A DNA stretch of 64,000 nucleotides from Lacrimispora xylanisolvens (GCF_002934545.1 NZ_PTJA01000001.1:248001-312000), one strand, 5' to 3'; shown: positions 1 to 13,490, counted from the stretch's first letter. The notes: generated by a model from the letters alone, not told the origin. Made by a program: numbers and translations.

Positions 1-2
1 CA

Positions 3-1421
3 AAGGCAGGCGAGGAGCACTCCCTGTGTCTGGCTCAGATGGCAGTGGAAGAAACAGGATTCGGTAAAGTGATGGATAAGGCTTATAAGAACCATGCAGC
101 TTCCACACTTTTATATGAAGAGATCAAGGACATGAAGACAAGAGGAATTCTTTGTGAAGATACCACAAAGCAGACCTTTGAAGTAGCAGAGCCGGTAGGT
201 CTTGTAATGGGTATCGTACCTTCTACAAACCCAACCTCTACTGTATTCTTCAAATCCATGATCGCAATTAAATCAGGAAATGCAATCGTATTTTCCCCAC
301 ATCCATCTGCAGCAAAATGTACTCAGAAAGCAGCAGAGGTTATGCGTGAAGCTGCCATTGCAGCTGGTGCACCAGAAGGAATTATCGGCTGCGTGACCAT
401 GCCTTCCATGGGATCAACCAATGAGCTGATGAAATGTAAGGAAGTTTCCTTAATCATCGCAACAGGCGGTCCTGGTATGGTTAAAGCTGCTTACAGTGCA
501 GGAAAACCTGCAATCGGCGTAGGCGCAGGAAACTCTCCGGCATACATCGAAAAGACTGCTGACGTAAAACATGCAGTAAGAACCATTATGGCCAGCAAGA
601 CATTTGACTACGGTACTATCTGTGCATCTGAGCAGTCCATTATCTGCGAAGAGAGCAATCACGCAGAAGTTGTAGCAGAGTTAAAGAGCCAGGGCGGTTA
701 CTTCATGACAAAAGAAGAAACTGACAAGGTTTGCAACCTGTTATTCAAAAACGGTCATAACATGAACGCAAAGTTTGTAGGACGTTCCCCTGAAGTGATC
801 GCTGCAGCTGCAGGTATCACCATTCCGGAAGGCACAAAAGTGTTAATCGGTAAACAGGAAGGCGTAGGCGAAGGATATCCGTTATCCTATGAAAAGCTGA
901 CAACCGTTCTTGGTTTCTATACCGTTAAGGACTGGGAAGAAGCATGTGGTTTAAGCTACCGTCTGTTACAGAACGGTATCGGACATACCATGAGCATTCA
1001 TACTCAGGACAGAGATATGGTATTAAAATTTGCAGCAAAACCAGCTTCCAGAATTCTTGTAAACACAGGCGGAAGCCAGGGCGGAACCGGAATCAGCACA
1101 GGCCTTCCAATTGCCTTCACATTAGGCTGCGGAACCTGCGGCGGAAGCTCCGTTTCTGAAAATGTAAGCCCGAAACACTTACTGAACGTTAAGACAGTAG
1201 CATTCGGCTTAAAAGACTGCGCAACCATTGTAGATGACGATCCAACTTTCATGTGGAAAGAAAAATCACAGGCTTCCTCTTCCTTTAGTCCTGCTGAGCT
1301 TGTTGCTTCCTTTGAGAAAAAGGAAAGCGCTCCGGCGACTTCCTGCCAGAGCGGCTGCGATGACAATGATAAGCTTGCGGCTCTTGTAAAGGAAATCGTT
1401 CTGGCTATGAAAGGCCAGTAA
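3..1421 (+). CDS. CoA-acylating aldehyde dehydrogenase, microcompartment type (5' end outside window)
   Basis: Converts an aldehyde plus CoA and NAD+ to acyl-CoA inside a bacterial microcompartment. The frame is open to the left edge, so the true start lies upstream; by comparison with AdhE/EutE-type enzymes about 50 residues are missing. The catalytic cysteine lies in the family motif TFDYGTICASEQS, and ATGGPGMVKAAYSSG-like and PAIGVGAGN cofactor motifs are clear. After the conserved end of the fold (ENVSPKHLL) there is a C-terminal tail of about 55 residues ending in an amphipathic helix (KLAALVKEIVLAMK), which looks like a cargo encapsulation peptide. The next two genes, PduL and a shell protein, follow closely and support the assignment. 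It is closest to EutE/PduP or glycyl-radical-type dehydrogenases; which aldehyde it uses cannot be told here. Confidence 0.93.
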   Translation, partial: KAGEEHSLCLAQMAVEETGFGKVMDKAYKNHAASTLLYEEIKDMKTRGILCEDTTKQTFEVAEPVGLVMGIVPSTNPTSTVFFKSMIAIKSGNAIVFSPHPSAAKCTQKAAEVMREAAIAAGAPEGIIGCVTMPSMGSTNELMKCKEVSLIIATGGPGMVKAAYSAGKPAIGVGAGNSPAYIEKTADVKHAVRTIMASKTFDYGTICASEQSIICEESNHAEVVAELKSQGGYFMTKEETDKVCNLLFKNGHNMNAKFVGRSPEVIAAAAGITIPEGTKVLIGKQEGVGEGYPLSYEKLTTVLGFYTVKDWEEACGLSYRLLQNGIGHTMSIHTQDRDMVLKFAAKPASRILVNTGGSQGGTGISTGLPIAFTLGCGTCGGSSVSENVSPKHLLNVKTVAFGLKDCATIVDDDPTFMWKEKSQASSSFSPAELVASFEKKESAPATSCQSGCDDNDKLAALVKEIVLAMKGQ

Positions 1422-1446
1422 TCAGAACTGAAAAAGGAGAACAGCA

Positions 1447-2082
1447 ATGGATAAGTATGAAGCGGTAATCAAGCTTTTAATGGACGCGGTTAAATCAGAA
1501 TCCGGCAGTGATGAGCTGACGATTCCGGTAGGCGTTTCCAACCGCCATGTGCATTTGTCTCAGGAAGATTTAGATACTCTGTTTGGAAACGGCTACCAGC
1601 TGACCAACATGAAAGAGTTATCCCAGCCTGGACAGTATGCATGCAAGGAAATGGTAACAGTATGCGGTCCCAAGGGAGCTATTGAGAAAGTCCGCATTTT
1701 AGGACCTGTAAGAAAGCAGACCCAGGTAGAAATCCTGGCTGCAGACTGCTTTAAACTTGGCAGAAATACAACACCTAAAATGTCTGGCGAACTGGCAGGA
1801 ACACCAGGAATCACTCTGGTAGGACCAAAAGGCACCGTAGAGACAAAAGAGGGCTTAATCATTGCCCAGAGACATATTCACATGTCACCGGCTGACGCTT
1901 TAAAATTCGGCGTACACGATGGTGAGACAGTTAAGATTGAAACAGAGGGCATCCGTGGAGGAATCTTTAACAACGTGGCAATCCGCGTAACAGAGACTTC
2001 AGCGTTAGAATGTCACTTAGACACGGAAGAAGCCAATGCTATGGGCCTTTCCGGTTCATCTAAGGTAACAATTGTTAAATAG
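1447..2082 (+). CDS. pduL: phosphate acyltransferase, PduL family
   Basis: Transfers the acyl group from acyl-CoA to phosphate, recycling CoA inside the microcompartment and feeding an acetate/propionate kinase. The protein is 211 residues. After an N-terminal amphipathic helix of about 20 residues (a likely encapsulation peptide), two PduL half-domains each carry a metal-binding histidine motif, NRHVHLS near residue 33 and QRHIHMS near residue 141. It lies 25 bases after the aldehyde dehydrogenase and its own SD (aaaggagaa) precedes the ATG. The order dehydrogenase, PduL, shell protein is usual for the tail of a microcompartment operon. Confidence 0.95.
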   Translation: MDKYEAVIKLLMDAVKSESGSDELTIPVGVSNRHVHLSQEDLDTLFGNGYQLTNMKELSQPGQYACKEMVTVCGPKGAIEKVRILGPVRKQTQVEILAADCFKLGRNTTPKMSGELAGTPGITLVGPKGTVETKEGLIIAQRHIHMSPADALKFGVHDGETVKIETEGIRGGIFNNVAIRVTETSALECHLDTEEANAMGLSGSSKVTIVK

Positions 2083-2126
2083 GGAACTATTAAAAATTAA
2101 TTATAAAAACCCAGGAGGATTTAAAA

Positions 2127-2411
2127 ATGAAATATGATGCATTAGGAATGATCGAGACTAAAGGTTTAATTGGATCCATCGAGGCAGCAGATGCTATGGT
2201 TAAGGCAGCTAACGTAACTTTAATTGGTAAAGAATTCGTAGGCGGCGGTCTTGTAACTGTTATGGTAAGAGGCGATGTAGGAGCTGTTAAGGCAGCAACT
2301 GATGCAGGTGCAGCAGCAGCTCAGCGTGTAGGCGAACTGGTTTCCGTACATGTAATTCCTCGTCCACATGCAGAAGTAGAAACAATTCTTCCTGCAGCAA
2401 AAGAAGTTTAA
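2127..2411 (+). CDS. BMC-domain hexameric shell protein
   Basis: A single BMC domain protein of 94 residues, of the PduA/EutM/CcmK class, which forms hexamers tiling the facets of the microcompartment shell. It begins with the typical [13 protein letters not shown] and carries the [16 protein letters not shown] segment of the BMC fold. The SD aggagg stands 7 bases before the ATG. It is the last gene of the operon and is followed directly by a strong terminator. The signature enzyme of the compartment lies outside the window to the left. Confidence 0.96.
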   Translation: MKYDALGMIETKGLIGSIEAADAMVKAANVTLIGKEFVGGGLVTVMVRGDVGAVKAATDAGAAAAQRVGELVSVHVIPRPHAEVETILPAAKEV

Positions 2412-2419
2412 TTCATATA

Positions 2420-2463
2420 ATCCGGCTGGCCCCGATTTATCGCGGGTCAGCCGGATTTTTTTA
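2420..2463 (+). terminator. Rho-independent terminator of microcompartment operon
   Basis: A 12-bp GC-rich stem (2421-2432 with 2444-2455, one wobble pair) is followed by a run of seven T. It closes the operon right after the shell gene. Confidence 0.93.
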
Positions 2464-2590
2464 TAAACAATACGTCTGAAACTGTCTATAAAATGGTTAC
2501 ATCTTTTATTATATTTTAACCAAATTATGGGAAAATATATAAGTTCTTTATCTATGTCTTACAAATGTCAAGTTAAAATTCCGTGTATAA

Positions 2591-2619
2591 TAGACAAAAC
2601 TCTTTTTATCATGTATAAT
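2591..2619 (+). promoter_or_regulatory. sigma-A promoter of ATP synthase operon
   Basis: TAGACA (2591-2596), 17-bp spacer and TATAAT (2614-2619), about 38 bases before the first gene. A second TATAAT at 2586-2591 has no good -35. The rest of the 246-base gap is the preceding terminator and AT-rich DNA. Confidence 0.65.
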
Positions 2620-2657
2620 AATTAATACATGAGCAGGGATAGAAAGCAGGTGAAGTT

Positions 2658-2972
2658 ATGCACAATAACAGAAGCGTAATGAGAAGCTTCATGATGGTAA
2701 CCCAACTGGGAATCAGTGTTATGGTGCCTGTTTTTGTCTGTATTTTTGCTGGTTACTATATTGACCGGTATGCAGGAACGAGATTTACCTTACTGTTTCT
2801 CATTCTTGGATTTATGGCTGGGGGTCTTAATGCATATAAACTGGCAAAGGCTACCCTGGCGATGAATGAAAAAGAAGAGCGGGAGGCTCTTAAGAAGCTG
2901 CAGAGTGAAAAAAAGGCTGAAGTACGGCAGATTGTTAATAAGCCGAAACAGCCGAGCCGCGTAAAGAAATGA
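2658..2972 (+). CDS. atpZ: AtpZ/AtpI-type small membrane protein of ATP synthase operon
   Basis: A 104-residue protein with two predicted membrane helices (about residues 14-33 and 41-62) and a charged C-terminal tail. It fits the small 'F0F1-ATPase accessory subunit' family (AtpZ, PF09527-like) that often opens clostridial atp operons. In other bacteria AtpZ works with AtpI in Mg2+/Ca2+ supply or in assembly of the c-ring; that role is assigned by family, not shown here. The GTGAAG-type SD stands before the ATG. The next gene, a second small membrane protein, follows after 35 bases. Confidence 0.75.
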   Translation: MHNNRSVMRSFMMVTQLGISVMVPVFVCIFAGYYIDRYAGTRFTLLFLILGFMAGGLNAYKLAKATLAMNEKEEREALKKLQSEKKAEVRQIVNKPKQPSRVKK

Positions 2973-3007
2973 AGGAATGGAGACGCGTATAAAGGGAGGA
3001 TTTATTG

Positions 3008-3409
3008 ATGGAAAAAGTGACGAAGAATCTTATTATAGAGGTCTTGGTCGGTATTGTTATATTTACGGTGGCAGCAATGCTCGCCGCATTATTTTTATAT
3101 CCCAAGCCTTCTGTTTTCGCAGGACTTCTTCTTGGCATGCTGCTTGCCCTTTCTGCTTTTTTATCTATGGCTTTGGTGCTGGTGAATGCCATGAAATCAT
3201 CTGACCCAAAGATAGTACAGAGGAACAGTATAATAGGTACTTCAATCCGTTATCTGCTGTTGATTGCAATTCTGGTTATCGTAATTGTTTATTTCCAGTC
3301 GCAGATCAATCCGGTAGCGTTGGTAATCGGAGTCTTTGGACTCAAAGCAGGAGCATTCTTACAGCCTGTCATACACAAAATTACAGTCCGTTTCGCTAAG
3401 AGGAATTAA
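3008..3409 (+). CDS. atpI: ATP synthase protein I
   Basis: A 133-residue membrane protein with four hydrophobic segments, matching the AtpI family by size, position before atpB and topology. AtpI helps assemble the c-ring. A TTG lies directly before the ATG, but the SD gggagga at 2994-3000 has its best spacing to the ATG at 3008. Sequence conservation in this family is low, so the call rests mostly on context. Confidence 0.75.
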   Translation: MEKVTKNLIIEVLVGIVIFTVAAMLAALFLYPKPSVFAGLLLGMLLALSAFLSMALVLVNAMKSSDPKIVQRNSIIGTSIRYLLLIAILVIVIVYFQSQINPVALVIGVFGLKAGAFLQPVIHKITVRFAKRN

Positions 3410-3456
3410 AGCTGTATTTATGTGAATTATCTACGGAAGAAAGGAGGCAATAGCGT

Positions 3457-4475
<1,019 letters not shown>

Positions 4476-4521
4476 AGAAAATAGCAGAATTCAGTAAGAA
4501 AGAGCAAGAGGAGGCGAGAAC

Positions 4522-5024
4522 TTGGAACGATTATTGGGATTTGACCCACAGCTGCTTTTTGGTTCGTTTATAACGGGTATTAACGTATTTATCCTGTTTT
4601 TCGCATTATCCTATAAGTTATTTAATCCGGTGCGCGATGCCCTGGAAAAAAGAAAACAAAAGATCGCAGGAGAACTGAAAAGTGCTGCCGAAGACAAGGA
4701 AGCTGCCCATATCATGAAGAATGAATATGAGGCCAGGCTTTCAGAAGTGAAAAAAGAGGCAGAAGCGATCTTAGAGGATGCGAGAAAAAGAGCGAAGCAG
4801 CGTGAGGCTGAGATTATTTCAGAAGCCAGGGAAGAAGCGAACCGTATCGTCATGAGGGGAAATCGTGAAGTAGAATTAGAGAGGAAGAAAGCACTTGATG
4901 ATATGAAAGAGCAGATTATATCCATCGCATCCGTTATGGCGGGTAAAGTGGTAGCTGCATCCATTGATTCTTCCGTGCAGGATTCACTGATCGATGAAAC
5001 CTTGAGAGAGATGGGGGAAAGCAC

Positions 5025-5037
<13 letters not shown>
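4522..5037 (+). CDS. atpF: ATP synthase Fo subunit b
   Basis: The peripheral stalk subunit, 171 residues: one N-terminal membrane helix (about residues 12-33) followed by a long, highly charged coiled coil. The start codon is TTG, set by the strong SD gaggag 8 bases upstream; no ATG is available near it. The 3' end overlaps the start of the delta subunit gene by 13 bases, pointing to translational coupling. Confidence 0.95.
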
Positions 5038-7113
<2,076 letters not shown>

Positions 7114-7128
7114 AGGCAGGTGAAAATC

Positions 7129-7983
7129 ATGGCATCCATTAGGGATATCAAACGAAGAAGAGACAGTATTTCCAGTACCGAACAGATTACCAAAGCCATG
7201 AAGCTCATATCGACCGTTAAATTGCAGAAATCCAGAGCGAAAGCAGAAGCTTCCAAGCCATATTATGATATGATGTATGATACCATTCAGTCCATGCTCC
7301 GCAAGTCCGGTACAATTGAGCATAAATATTTAAAGGCAGGGGATTCCAAAAGGAAGGCAGTTATTGTGATTACTTCCAACAGGGGTCTCGCCGGCGGATA
7401 TAACAGCAACATTGCAAAGCTGGTTCAGCAGGATGAGCGTTTAATCCCTGAGCTTACCGATATCTATGCCATTGGACGCAAGGGGAAAGAAGCACTGGGG
7501 AAAAAGGGATATAAGATTGCCCAGGATTATTCCGAAGTAATCAATGAACCTATTTACCGGGATGCTGCTGACATAACCATGGAGCTCCTGGACGCATTCG
7601 GGCAAAACCGGATCGGAGAGATCTATCTGGTTTATACTTCATTTAAGAATACGGTGACTCAGATTCCAACACTTAAGAAGCTGCTCCCAGTTGAGATGGA
7701 AACGGGAAGCGATAAGATGGATCTGGCGTTTATGAACTATGAGCCGAATGAGGAAGTGGTTCTGGATTCCATTATTCCAAAATATATGAGCAGTCTGATT
7801 TACGGTGCCTTATTAGAAGCCGTAGCCAGTGAAAATGGGGCCAGAATGACTGCCATGGACTCTGCAACCAATAATGCGGAAGATATGATAGAAGAGCTTG
7901 GGCTGATCTATAACAGGGCAAGACAGGGGTCTATTACCCAGGAGCTTACCGAAATTATAGCCGGTGCCAATGCAATATCATAA
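7129..7983 (+). CDS. atpG: ATP synthase F1 subunit gamma
   Basis: The 284-residue central rotor shaft. The N-terminal helix (MASIRDIKRRRDSISSTEQI) and C-terminal helix (RARQGSITQELTEIIAGA) that form the coiled coil are typical. The ATG at 7129 is preferred over an in-frame GTG at 7120, which is part of the SD aaggcaggtg. Spacing from atpA is 15 bases. Confidence 0.97.
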   Translation: MASIRDIKRRRDSISSTEQITKAMKLISTVKLQKSRAKAEASKPYYDMMYDTIQSMLRKSGTIEHKYLKAGDSKRKAVIVITSNRGLAGGYNSNIAKLVQQDERLIPELTDIYAIGRKGKEALGKKGYKIAQDYSEVINEPIYRDAADITMELLDAFGQNRIGEIYLVYTSFKNTVTQIPTLKKLLPVEMETGSDKMDLAFMNYEPNEEVVLDSIIPKYMSSLIYGALLEAVASENGARMTAMDSATNNAEDMIEELGLIYNRARQGSITQELTEIIAGANAIS

Positions 7984-8039
7984 CTGTTCGGATCGTTTAG
8001 CAGGCCGAACTTCCTTAATAAAGAAAGAAATATAAATAA

Positions 8040-9446
<1,407 letters not shown>

Positions 9447-9457
9447 GGGGTGGGAAG

Positions 9458-9856
9458 ATGGCTGATTTATTTAAACTGCAGATCATAACTCCCGAGAGAA
9501 CGTTTTATGAGGGAGAGGCCTCTATGGTAGAACTCACCACAACTGAAGGTGAAATCGGTGTATACCGGGGACACATTCCGATGACGGCGATTGTAGCACC
9601 GGGAGTCTTAAAAATTCACGAAGCAGGGGGCATAAAAGAAGCTGCTCTGATGTCTGGATTTCTTGAGATTTTACCGGAGAAAATTGTTGTTATGGCTGAA
9701 GTGGCAGAGTGGCCGGAGGAAATCGATTTAAACCGTGCAGAAGAGGCAAAGGTTCGTGCAGAACGCCGCTTGAAAGAGCAGAGCGGAGAGATCGATATAG
9801 TAAGAGCGGAAACAGCACTGAAAAAGGCGCTTGTTAGAATTTCGCTTACAAAATAG
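9458..9856 (+). CDS. atpC: ATP synthase F1 subunit epsilon
   Basis: The 132-residue epsilon subunit, with an N-terminal beta-sandwich and a C-terminal helical hairpin (from about residue 88, NRAEEAKVRAERRLKEQ) that can inhibit ATP hydrolysis. It is the last gene of the operon; a strong terminator starts at its stop codon. Confidence 0.96.
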   Translation: MADLFKLQIITPERTFYEGEASMVELTTTEGEIGVYRGHIPMTAIVAPGVLKIHEAGGIKEAALMSGFLEILPEKIVVMAEVAEWPEEIDLNRAEEAKVRAERRLKEQSGEIDIVRAETALKKALVRISLTK

Positions 9857-9902
9857 CAAAAAGGGATTTAAGCCGCTATGGTTTAAATCCCTTTTTGCTT
9901 TT
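9856..9902. terminator. bidirectional terminator between atpC and phosphorylase gene
   Basis: A perfect 16-bp inverted repeat (9856-9871 with 9883-9898) with A-rich and T-rich flanks. It can end transcription of the atp operon from the left and of the minus-strand phosphorylase gene from the right. Confidence 0.93.
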
Positions 9903-9911
9903 ATAACTGGA

Positions 9912-12900
9912 TTAATATGTGACAGTAAATTCCTTTTCTTTAACGCTTAAGAATGTATTTTTATCAATTTTGATTCCGCCGCTGCGGTAGGGGTTGCTGC
10001 AATATGTATGTTTAAGATCGGTTCCATTGTGAAGAAGCTGAACACAATTTGATTCACTTTTACGATAATGAAAGGTACATACCGTTCCAAAACATTCCAG
10101 GCTAAGTTCAAAATCACCCAGGTAATTGGGAAGAACAGGATCAATAATAATAGCACTGGCCTGAAAACGAATTCCAAGAATATGACTGATTAACTGGTGC
10201 ATATAAATGCCTGGGCCAGAGGAATAGAGGCGCCAGCCGCCTTTTACCGGAATGCTGCCGCTGCGCAGAAGGTGGAAATCCTGCTGGTACTCATAACGAT
10301 CCTTATAATCTCCGTCAGAGCTGCTAAAGTACATATTGCTTTGCCGGAGACAGGCATTTGGAACTGTTTTCTGAATGAGAACGGGATTGATTTGGAATAA
10401 TCCTTCCCAGGCTTTTTTCGCATTTCCGTATTTTGCCATTGCTTCAATGTAACGAATATGTGCATGGGAGTATTGGAGACTGATTTCCCTTCCTACGTTT
10501 GCTGCCTGCTCGGCTCGTTTAAACAGATGGCTTACACCTCCGTCGTAAGACGCCGGGGCGTCCATCAGTCTGACTCCATCCGGGCATTCCAGATACTGAT
10601 GGATAATTTCAATGTTTTTGGCAGCCTGACTCTGGTCAGCCAGCTCTGCTATGATACTTCTGGTTTGAGGCAGCAGCCGGTAATGAATATTGGTCTCATT
10701 GTCTGCTGGATGCAGCAAGTGTTTCGCGGTTTCGTTCCACTCTAAGAACCCTGCTATAATATGGTCTTTTACTGCATAGTCTGAAAATGCTTTTCTGGTG
10801 CATTCTCCTAAATCTAAGAGTGTACGGGAGAAAGGCGCATCATAATGGGAAAGAGCCTCCCCCAGAATCATAAAAGTCTGGCATGCTAAAGCCTGAGTCC
10901 AGGTGCTGACAAGTTTTTCCTTCATTTCCGGATTTTCCGGCTGTAACGTGTCATCCCAATCCCCGCCTGCATAAGTGATCAGCCCGGTGCCGGGTATAAA
11001 ACGGTCTTTCTGTATCTGGGATACTGCAGCCTGAATATGGGAAAACAGAGATTCTTTTTTCTCCCAATTATCCCCGTATGGCAGAATTTCCTGCAATATA
11101 GTGTAGTCCTGGCTGGCAGTAAGATAATCTGCAAGGCTCTTTAATGGCCAGAAGATAACATCTCCATGGCATTCGCCGGCATTCATATCATAACGGTCAA
11201 ACATAAACCATTGTGGCCACTCATTGGTCGCGCTCTCCTGATGAGAAAATATGTTAATTAATATTTCTCGTATAATCCCATAATTGCCCGTAGACAGGAA
11301 ATATTCCAACGGTCCCTGGCAGATATCTCTTGTTCCCCATGCTGCACCTCCGGGCTGCTCCAATCCGTGAGGCATTAAGAAATGAATCATGGCGTTGTGT
11401 GTGTACCACCACGCGGTCTCATTTAGAATAGATAAACGTTCATTTTCTTCCAGGGCATATAAATGAAAATGTTTCATAATAGAGGCATACTGCTCCATTG
11501 CATATGCTTTTTCTTTCCCAAAATCAGCTATACTGGAAATGCAGGCATTCGGATCAAAACTTCCGCCGATTGTCAGATGGAGGGTATCGGTATTTGTATA
11601 GGAGAACGTAACAAAGGTCTCATCAAAAGGCAACGCTTCTTCATAGAAAATACGGTCGTCAGAGATTATGCATGATTCATGCGAAATAATATCATAAGAT
11701 AGATTCTCGTATTTATCTGTCTGAAACGGAAAATGTATTTTGTTTTCTGTAACTGTTCCCAAGATGTCATGAGTGAATTCATTGGTACCCATGGATAACT
11801 GATTGGTAACAATGAAGTCATATTTGCAGCCATTCACACTTAACACTTCCAGATGCACCTGGGAAGCCTGAGGCAGGGCTTTTTCATGAATTGGATTCTT
11901 GCTGCTGCAATAAGCAGTGACAAGAATCAGGTCATCTTCGGTTTTATAGTACCAACGAGAGTAGTTCATACCCATCTCGTAAAGGGAAGGAAGAGAGAGC
12001 AGGTGGAAATCTCTGTCTTTGCGCACATAGATCCGCTGTCCGCTGTTTTTTAGTATATTTAAAAAGCCTCTGGGAGTGGATATGAGTTTATGCAGGTTGG
12101 TATTTCCTAAAACTACATGGCTGTTAAAAACTCCGTACATATAATGTGTAGAAGAAATAAGATCGTTGGAAATAGTACTCCCATCAGGAGGCGTAATAAT
12201 GATAGTTCCATGAGGGCGGATTACCTCTTCTTCTTTTTTTACAGTCACAACATGGCTATGATCCGGTGTAAAAAAAGAAATGATTTGTGAGTCTTTTGTT
12301 TCCGCCAATAGCTGCTGGGGAAACAGTCTTCTTATTTCGTCACTGCTCATTTCGAGAGAATTTAAGGGCGCCCCGTACATTTCCTTTATCCGGTAAGTTT
12401 GAACCGGGCTGAATGTACCCTCTCCAGAGTGTTTTTGTTTATATTGCTCTTTTATGACGGTCAGAAAATCTGGATGAGTAATTTTCTCTTTGTGATGTTT
12501 AAAAAAATGACCATAAAAAACAGAGGTATCACTTCCGGAAAATGTAAATGGTTCAGTCAGGAGTGAGCTGTATGCAAACTCATACTGCAGATTTCGGTCG
12601 GTAAGACCATTGAGCAATGCTGCTGGCGTATTGGTTTTTTTATACTCCAGACCAAAAAAATCCAGACCATCAGTTGCGTAGTGTATGATTCTGTGTGACA
12701 GAGATCCTTGCTGCAGATATGGATTACAGCCGTTGTCCGGCATGTTTTGCCTGGAACAGATGGTATATCCATATTCCCCCTCAAAAACACTGTGTCCCAG
12801 ATATTGAGAGGTATAAAGTTCATTGGTAAGAACATTTTCCTTGCCTGACAAACCAATATCCTGTCCGTATAGTAAGTCGACCGTTATCTCGTCTTCGCTA

Positions 12901-13232
12901 TTCAGCGTAATTTCGTAAAACCAAGAGTTTTCAATTAGAAAAAGATCTGTGATATAGGCGATTCCTGCACAGCGCCCTTCGTACCGGATACAGTTTTCGT
13001 TTCGGCTTACGTGGCAGGCGGATTGCTGTCCTAAGAGAGGATGGACTGATTTTACTTTATTGTTTTCATATATTCTTAAAAAGATATTATTGGCTGAGCC
13101 ATCCTTTGCATTTCCGCGAAATTGATTGATGAGGACTGAGCCTGAACTCATTTCAAATATGTCTCCGGTCGGAACAAGCAGAAAATTAAGGGTATCCGAG
13201 TGCAGAGAGAGTAAATCGTGGGGTCGTTTCAT
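9912..13232 (-). CDS. GH94-type glycoside phosphorylase, probable 1,2-beta-oligoglucan phosphorylase
   Basis: A protein of 1106 residues with the (alpha/alpha)6 barrel of GH94/GH36-like phosphorylases. The conserved GGDWDD, which carries the general-acid region, is at about residues 756-761. The glycine- and tryptophan-rich segment PGGAAWGTRDICQGP is typical of the phosphate/sugar subsite of long GH94 enzymes. Length and gene neighbours (two permeases, binding protein, GH3) match 1,2-beta-oligoglucan phosphorylase, which splits sophoro-oligosaccharides with phosphate to give alpha-glucose 1-phosphate. There is no signal peptide, so it acts in the cytoplasm. The frame is open 64 codons further upstream, but the SD agaaagga sits before the ATG at 13232 and the extension would cover the promoter. 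Linkage specificity is inferred from context; other beta-glucan phosphorylases remain possible. Confidence 0.8.
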   Translation of the reverse strand: MKRPHDLLSLHSDTLNFLLVPTGDIFEMSSGSVLINQFRGNAKDGSANNIFLRIYENNKVKSVHPLLGQQSACHVSRNENCIRYEGRCAGIAYITDLFLIENSWFYEITLNSEDEITVDLLYGQDIGLSGKENVLTNELYTSQYLGHSVFEGEYGYTICSRQNMPDNGCNPYLQQGSLSHRIIHYATDGLDFFGLEYKKTNTPAALLNGLTDRNLQYEFAYSSLLTEPFTFSGSDTSVFYGHFFKHHKEKITHPDFLTVIKEQYKQKHSGEGTFSPVQTYRIKEMYGAPLNSLEMSSDEIRRLFPQQLLAETKDSQIISFFTPDHSHVVTVKKEEEVIRPHGTIIITPPDGSTISNDLISSTHYMYGVFNSHVVLGNTNLHKLISTPRGFLNILKNSGQRIYVRKDRDFHLLSLPSLYEMGMNYSRWYYKTEDDLILVTAYCSSKNPIHEKALPQASQVHLEVLSVNGCKYDFIVTNQLSMGTNEFTHDILGTVTENKIHFPFQTDKYENLSYDIISHESCIISDDRIFYEEALPFDETFVTFSYTNTDTLHLTIGGSFDPNACISSIADFGKEKAYAMEQYASIMKHFHLYALEENERLSILNETAWWYTHNAMIHFLMPHGLEQPGGAAWGTRDICQGPLEYFLSTGNYGIIREILINIFSHQESATNEWPQWFMFDRYDMNAGECHGDVIFWPLKSLADYLTASQDYTILQEILPYGDNWEKKESLFSHIQAAVSQIQKDRFIPGTGLITYAGGDWDDTLQPENPEMKEKLVSTWTQALACQTFMILGEALSHYDAPFSRTLLDLGECTRKAFSDYAVKDHIIAGFLEWNETAKHLLHPADNETNIHYRLLPQTRSIIAELADQSQAAKNIEIIHQYLECPDGVRLMDAPASYDGGVSHLFKRAEQAANVGREISLQYSHAHIRYIEAMAKYGNAKKAWEGLFQINPVLIQKTVPNACLRQSNMYFSSSDGDYKDRYEYQQDFHLLRSGSIPVKGGWRLYSSGPGIYMHQLISHILGIRFQASAIIIDPVLPNYLGDFELSLECFGTVCTFHYRKSESNCVQLLHNGTDLKHTYCSNPYRSGGIKIDKNTFLSVKEKEFTVTY

Positions 13233-13280
13233 AATGAGTATCCTTTCTGTAATCAAATCTTGTAATAAATTATGTCTATG

Positions 13281-13294
13281 TGAAAACGTTTCCA
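13281..13294. promoter_or_regulatory. LacI/CcpA-type operator in phosphorylase leader
   Basis: TGAAAACGTTTCCA, a palindrome around the central CG as bound by LacI-family regulators. It lies about 26-39 bases downstream of the predicted start of the minus-strand transcript, where bound protein would block elongation. The LacI regulator at 17081 is the likely ligand; CcpA (cre-like) is an alternative. Confidence 0.7.
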
Positions 13295-13326
13295 TAAAAA
13301 TGTGAAAATGATAAAACTTAATGCAA

Positions 13327-13355
13327 AGTATAGAAGAAAAAAATATGAAAGTCAA
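13327..13355 (-). promoter_or_regulatory. sigma-A promoter of phosphorylase gene
   Basis: On the minus strand TTGACT (13355-13350), 17-bp spacer, TATACT (13332-13327). Transcription would start near 13320, some 90 bases before the start codon. Confidence 0.7.
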
Positions 13356-13417
13356 TAATATAATTAAAACAAGTAGAAAAACGCCTGCTTTTAGAATGAA
13401 AAATGACAAAAAAGTGT

Positions 13418-13446
13418 TTGACAAAGCGCAAGATGAATAATATAAT
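13418..13446 (+). promoter_or_regulatory. consensus sigma-A promoter of transporter operon
   Basis: A perfect TTGACA (13418-13423), 17-bp spacer and perfect TATAAT (13441-13446), with the expected start near 13453. A promoter this strong needs tight repression, which fits the operator just downstream. This and the neighbouring sites fill the 340-base divergent gap. Confidence 0.88.
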
Positions 13447-13476
13447 CAGTGCATAAAACACAAAATGAAAAGCATA

Positions 13477-13490
13477 TGTAAACGTTTCCA
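13477..13490. promoter_or_regulatory. LacI/CcpA-type operator in transporter leader
   Basis: TGTAAACGTTTCCA, differing from the site at 13281 by one base. It lies about 25-38 bases downstream of the predicted start of the plus-strand transcript, mirroring the arrangement on the other side. Confidence 0.72.

Noticed and set aside
1004-1447. 147-codon antisense frame under the aldehyde dehydrogenase gene
   Set aside because: Shadow of the well-conserved coding strand, with no SD or recognisable domain.
13233-13424. N-terminal extension of the phosphorylase frame by 64 codons
   Set aside because: It would translate through the operator and the -10/-35 boxes, is hydrophobic by AT-richness only, and has no SD; the ATG at 13232 has a good one.
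13281-13490. The two palindromes considered as plain catabolite (cre) sites only
   Set aside because: They fit cre loosely, but their pairing with a local LacI regulator and the mirror placement favour a local operator; CcpA binding is kept as an alternative.
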